The notes beneath the pieces are model-generated. The model searched no databases. It was not told the DNA's origin and worked only from the letters and a program-made list of their open reading frames with translations. From Clostridiales bacterium UBA1389 (lineage in GTDB: Bacteria; Bacillota; Clostridia; Oscillospirales; CAG-382), in assembly GCA_002305335.1 (NCBI GenBank), contig DBQR01000008.1:18969-33428 (forward strand): a stretch of DNA of 14,460 nt, given 5' to 3'. The stretch's first letter is position 1, and each line of letters starts with the position of its first letter. Position numbers and translations under genes: made by a program. Below are positions 13,708 to 14,460 of the stretch, one piece after another.

Positions 13708-13739
13708 ACGCCTGTAAAGCGTTTTGCTTTACAGGCGTA
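13707..13739 (+). terminator. 14-bp perfect hairpin between the ClpC-like gene and ylxM (terminator or 5' mRNA structure)
   Basis: TACGCCTGTAAAGC (13707-13720) pairs with GCTTTACAGGCGTA (13726-13739) around a GTTTT loop. The following bases TTTGAAAAG give only a short T run. In read-through RNA from the upstream gene the full stem forms 24 bases after the stop, the usual place of a terminator. In RNA started from the overlapping promoter only the inner part (about 7 bp from GTAAAGC) would form at the very 5' end. Confidence 0.6.
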
Positions 13740-13765
13740 TTTGAAAAGATTAAAAGGGACATGAA

Positions 13766-14080
13766 ATGGGAATAACCGAAAAAAGAAGCGAAATATCCCT
13801 GCTGTTTGACTTTTATTCCCCCCTCCTTTCCGAACGGCAGAGGGAGGCTATTGATTTGTATTACAACAATGACCTTTCCCTTTCGGAAATTGCCGAAAAT
13901 TTAGGCATCACCCGTCAGGGAGTGAGAAACGCCCTTGTCACCGGCGAGGAATACCTTATCTTTCTTGAAAAAAGCCTTAAGCTTGCCGAGTATGACAAAC
14001 GGGTGAGAACCGTTGCGAAAAAAATCATAGGTTCCACAAAGGACGAAAAAATAATAAACGAGGCAAAAAAACTACTGTAA
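13766..14080 (+). CDS. ylxM: YlxM family putative DNA-binding protein (SRP operon)
   Basis: A 104-residue protein with a sigma-factor-like helix-turn-helix: LLSERQREAIDLYYNNDLSLSEIAENLGITRQGVRNAL at about residues 20-57 matches the sigma-70 region 4-like fold of YlxM/p13. The family nearly always precedes ffh; a stimulatory role on SRP GTPase activity has been reported for some members, but the role in general is unclear. The ATG at 13766 has GGGA 6 bases upstream; an out-of-frame ATG at 13761 lies between them. Stop is 13 bases before ffh, so the two form an operon from the promoter at 13679-13707. Confidence 0.9.
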   Translation: MGITEKRSEISLLFDFYSPLLSERQREAIDLYYNNDLSLSEIAENLGITRQGVRNALVTGEEYLIFLEKSLKLAEYDKRVRTVAKKIIGSTKDEKIINEAKKLL

Positions 14081-14093
14081 TCGTGAGGTCATA

Positions 14094-14460
14094 ATGTTTC
14101 AAAGCTTAATGGAGAAGATGTCCCAGGCTTTAAAAAAGTTCAGGAACAAGGGAAAGCTTACCGAAGCCGACGTTAAGGAAGGCATGAGGGAAATCAAGCT
14201 TGCCCTGCTTGAAGCCGACGTCAACTTTAAGGTGGTTAAGGACTTTATTGCCAAGGTGTCCGAAAGGGCGGTGGGCAGCGAAGTACTGGAAAGCCTCCTC
14301 CCCGCCCAGCAGATTGTCAAAATCGTAAACGAGGAGCTTATTTCCCTTATGGGGGGGACCGCTTCAAAGCTGGAATTTTCCCCGAAACCCCCCACGGTTA
14401 TATTGATGTGCGGCTTACAGGGGTCGGGCAAAACCACCCACTGCGCCAAGCTTGCCGGAA
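14094..14460 (+). CDS. ffh: Signal recognition particle protein Ffh, N-terminal part (cut by the window edge)
   Basis: First 122 residues of the SRP GTPase, which with 4.5S/6S RNA targets membrane and secreted proteins to FtsY and SecYEG. Seen: start MFQSLMEKMSQALKKF, the helical N domain with REIKLALLEADVNFKVVKDF (32-51), then the beginning of the G domain PPTVILMCGLQGSGKTT with the G1 P-loop at 107-114. The ATG at 14094 has GAGGT 4 bases upstream. The remaining G domain and the methionine-rich M domain are beyond the window. Confidence 0.95.
   Translation, partial: MFQSLMEKMSQALKKFRNKGKLTEADVKEGMREIKLALLEADVNFKVVKDFIAKVSERAVGSEVLESLLPAQQIVKIVNEELISLMGGTASKLEFSPKPPTVILMCGLQGSGKTTHCAKLAG

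Noticed and set aside
14099..14449. Minus-strand frame over the beginning of ffh
   Set aside because: Shadow of ffh, whose N and G domain motifs are evident on the plus strand.

Overview
The window looks like chromosome of a low-to-mid GC Firmicute of the class Clostridia, most likely the Oscillospirales/Ruminococcaceae branch. This is inferred from three things: the gene order nusB-xseA-xseB-ispA-dxs-tlyA-nadK-argR, the ylxM-ffh pair, and strong AGGAG-type ribosome binding sites. No rRNA, tRNA, CRISPR array, insertion sequence, phage gene or origin was seen.

Left part (1-9059, minus strand): eleven genes form one very compact unit read right to left: a cysteine desulfurase (iscS/nifS-like), thiI, a stand-alone CinA C-terminal domain gene, nusB, xseA, xseB, ispA, dxs, tlyA, nadK and the start of argR. 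Most junctions overlap or lie within a few bases. The largest gap (37 bases) is between nadK and argR. The first pair supplies sulfur for tRNA 4-thiouridine. The rest covers NMN deamidation (putative), rRNA antitermination, exonuclease VII, isoprenoid precursor synthesis (DXP and farnesyl diphosphate), rRNA 2'-O-methylation and NADP synthesis. A near-consensus promoter at 9106-9134 probably drives the whole unit.

Middle part (9060-10771): a back-to-back, fully consensus promoter (9162-9190) drives a single plus-strand lipoprotein gene of the BMP/PnrA solute-binding family. No permease or ATPase gene follows it. About 400 bases without a gene come next. They hold a weak hairpin, a patchwork of inverted repeats resembling the intergenic repeats common in this bacterial group, and a strong probably bidirectional terminator at 10737-10765.

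Right part (10772-14460): a minus-strand gene for a single-pass membrane protein of unknown function is divergent from a plus-strand ClpC/ClpA-like double AAA+ ATPase. This ATPase is the most unusual gene here. Its first ATPase module is intact. Its second has kept Walker A and the pore loop but has lost the Walker B catalytic glutamate, the sensor-1 asparagine, the arginine finger and the sensor-2 arginine. It also has no middle domain, and one of the two N-domain glutamates that bind phosphoarginine in ClpC is replaced. No ctsR, mcsA or mcsB is next to it. After it, a perfect promoter whose -35 box contains the ATPase stop codon, with a 14-bp hairpin fused to its -10 box, leads into ylxM and the start of ffh (signal recognition particle), which runs off the window.
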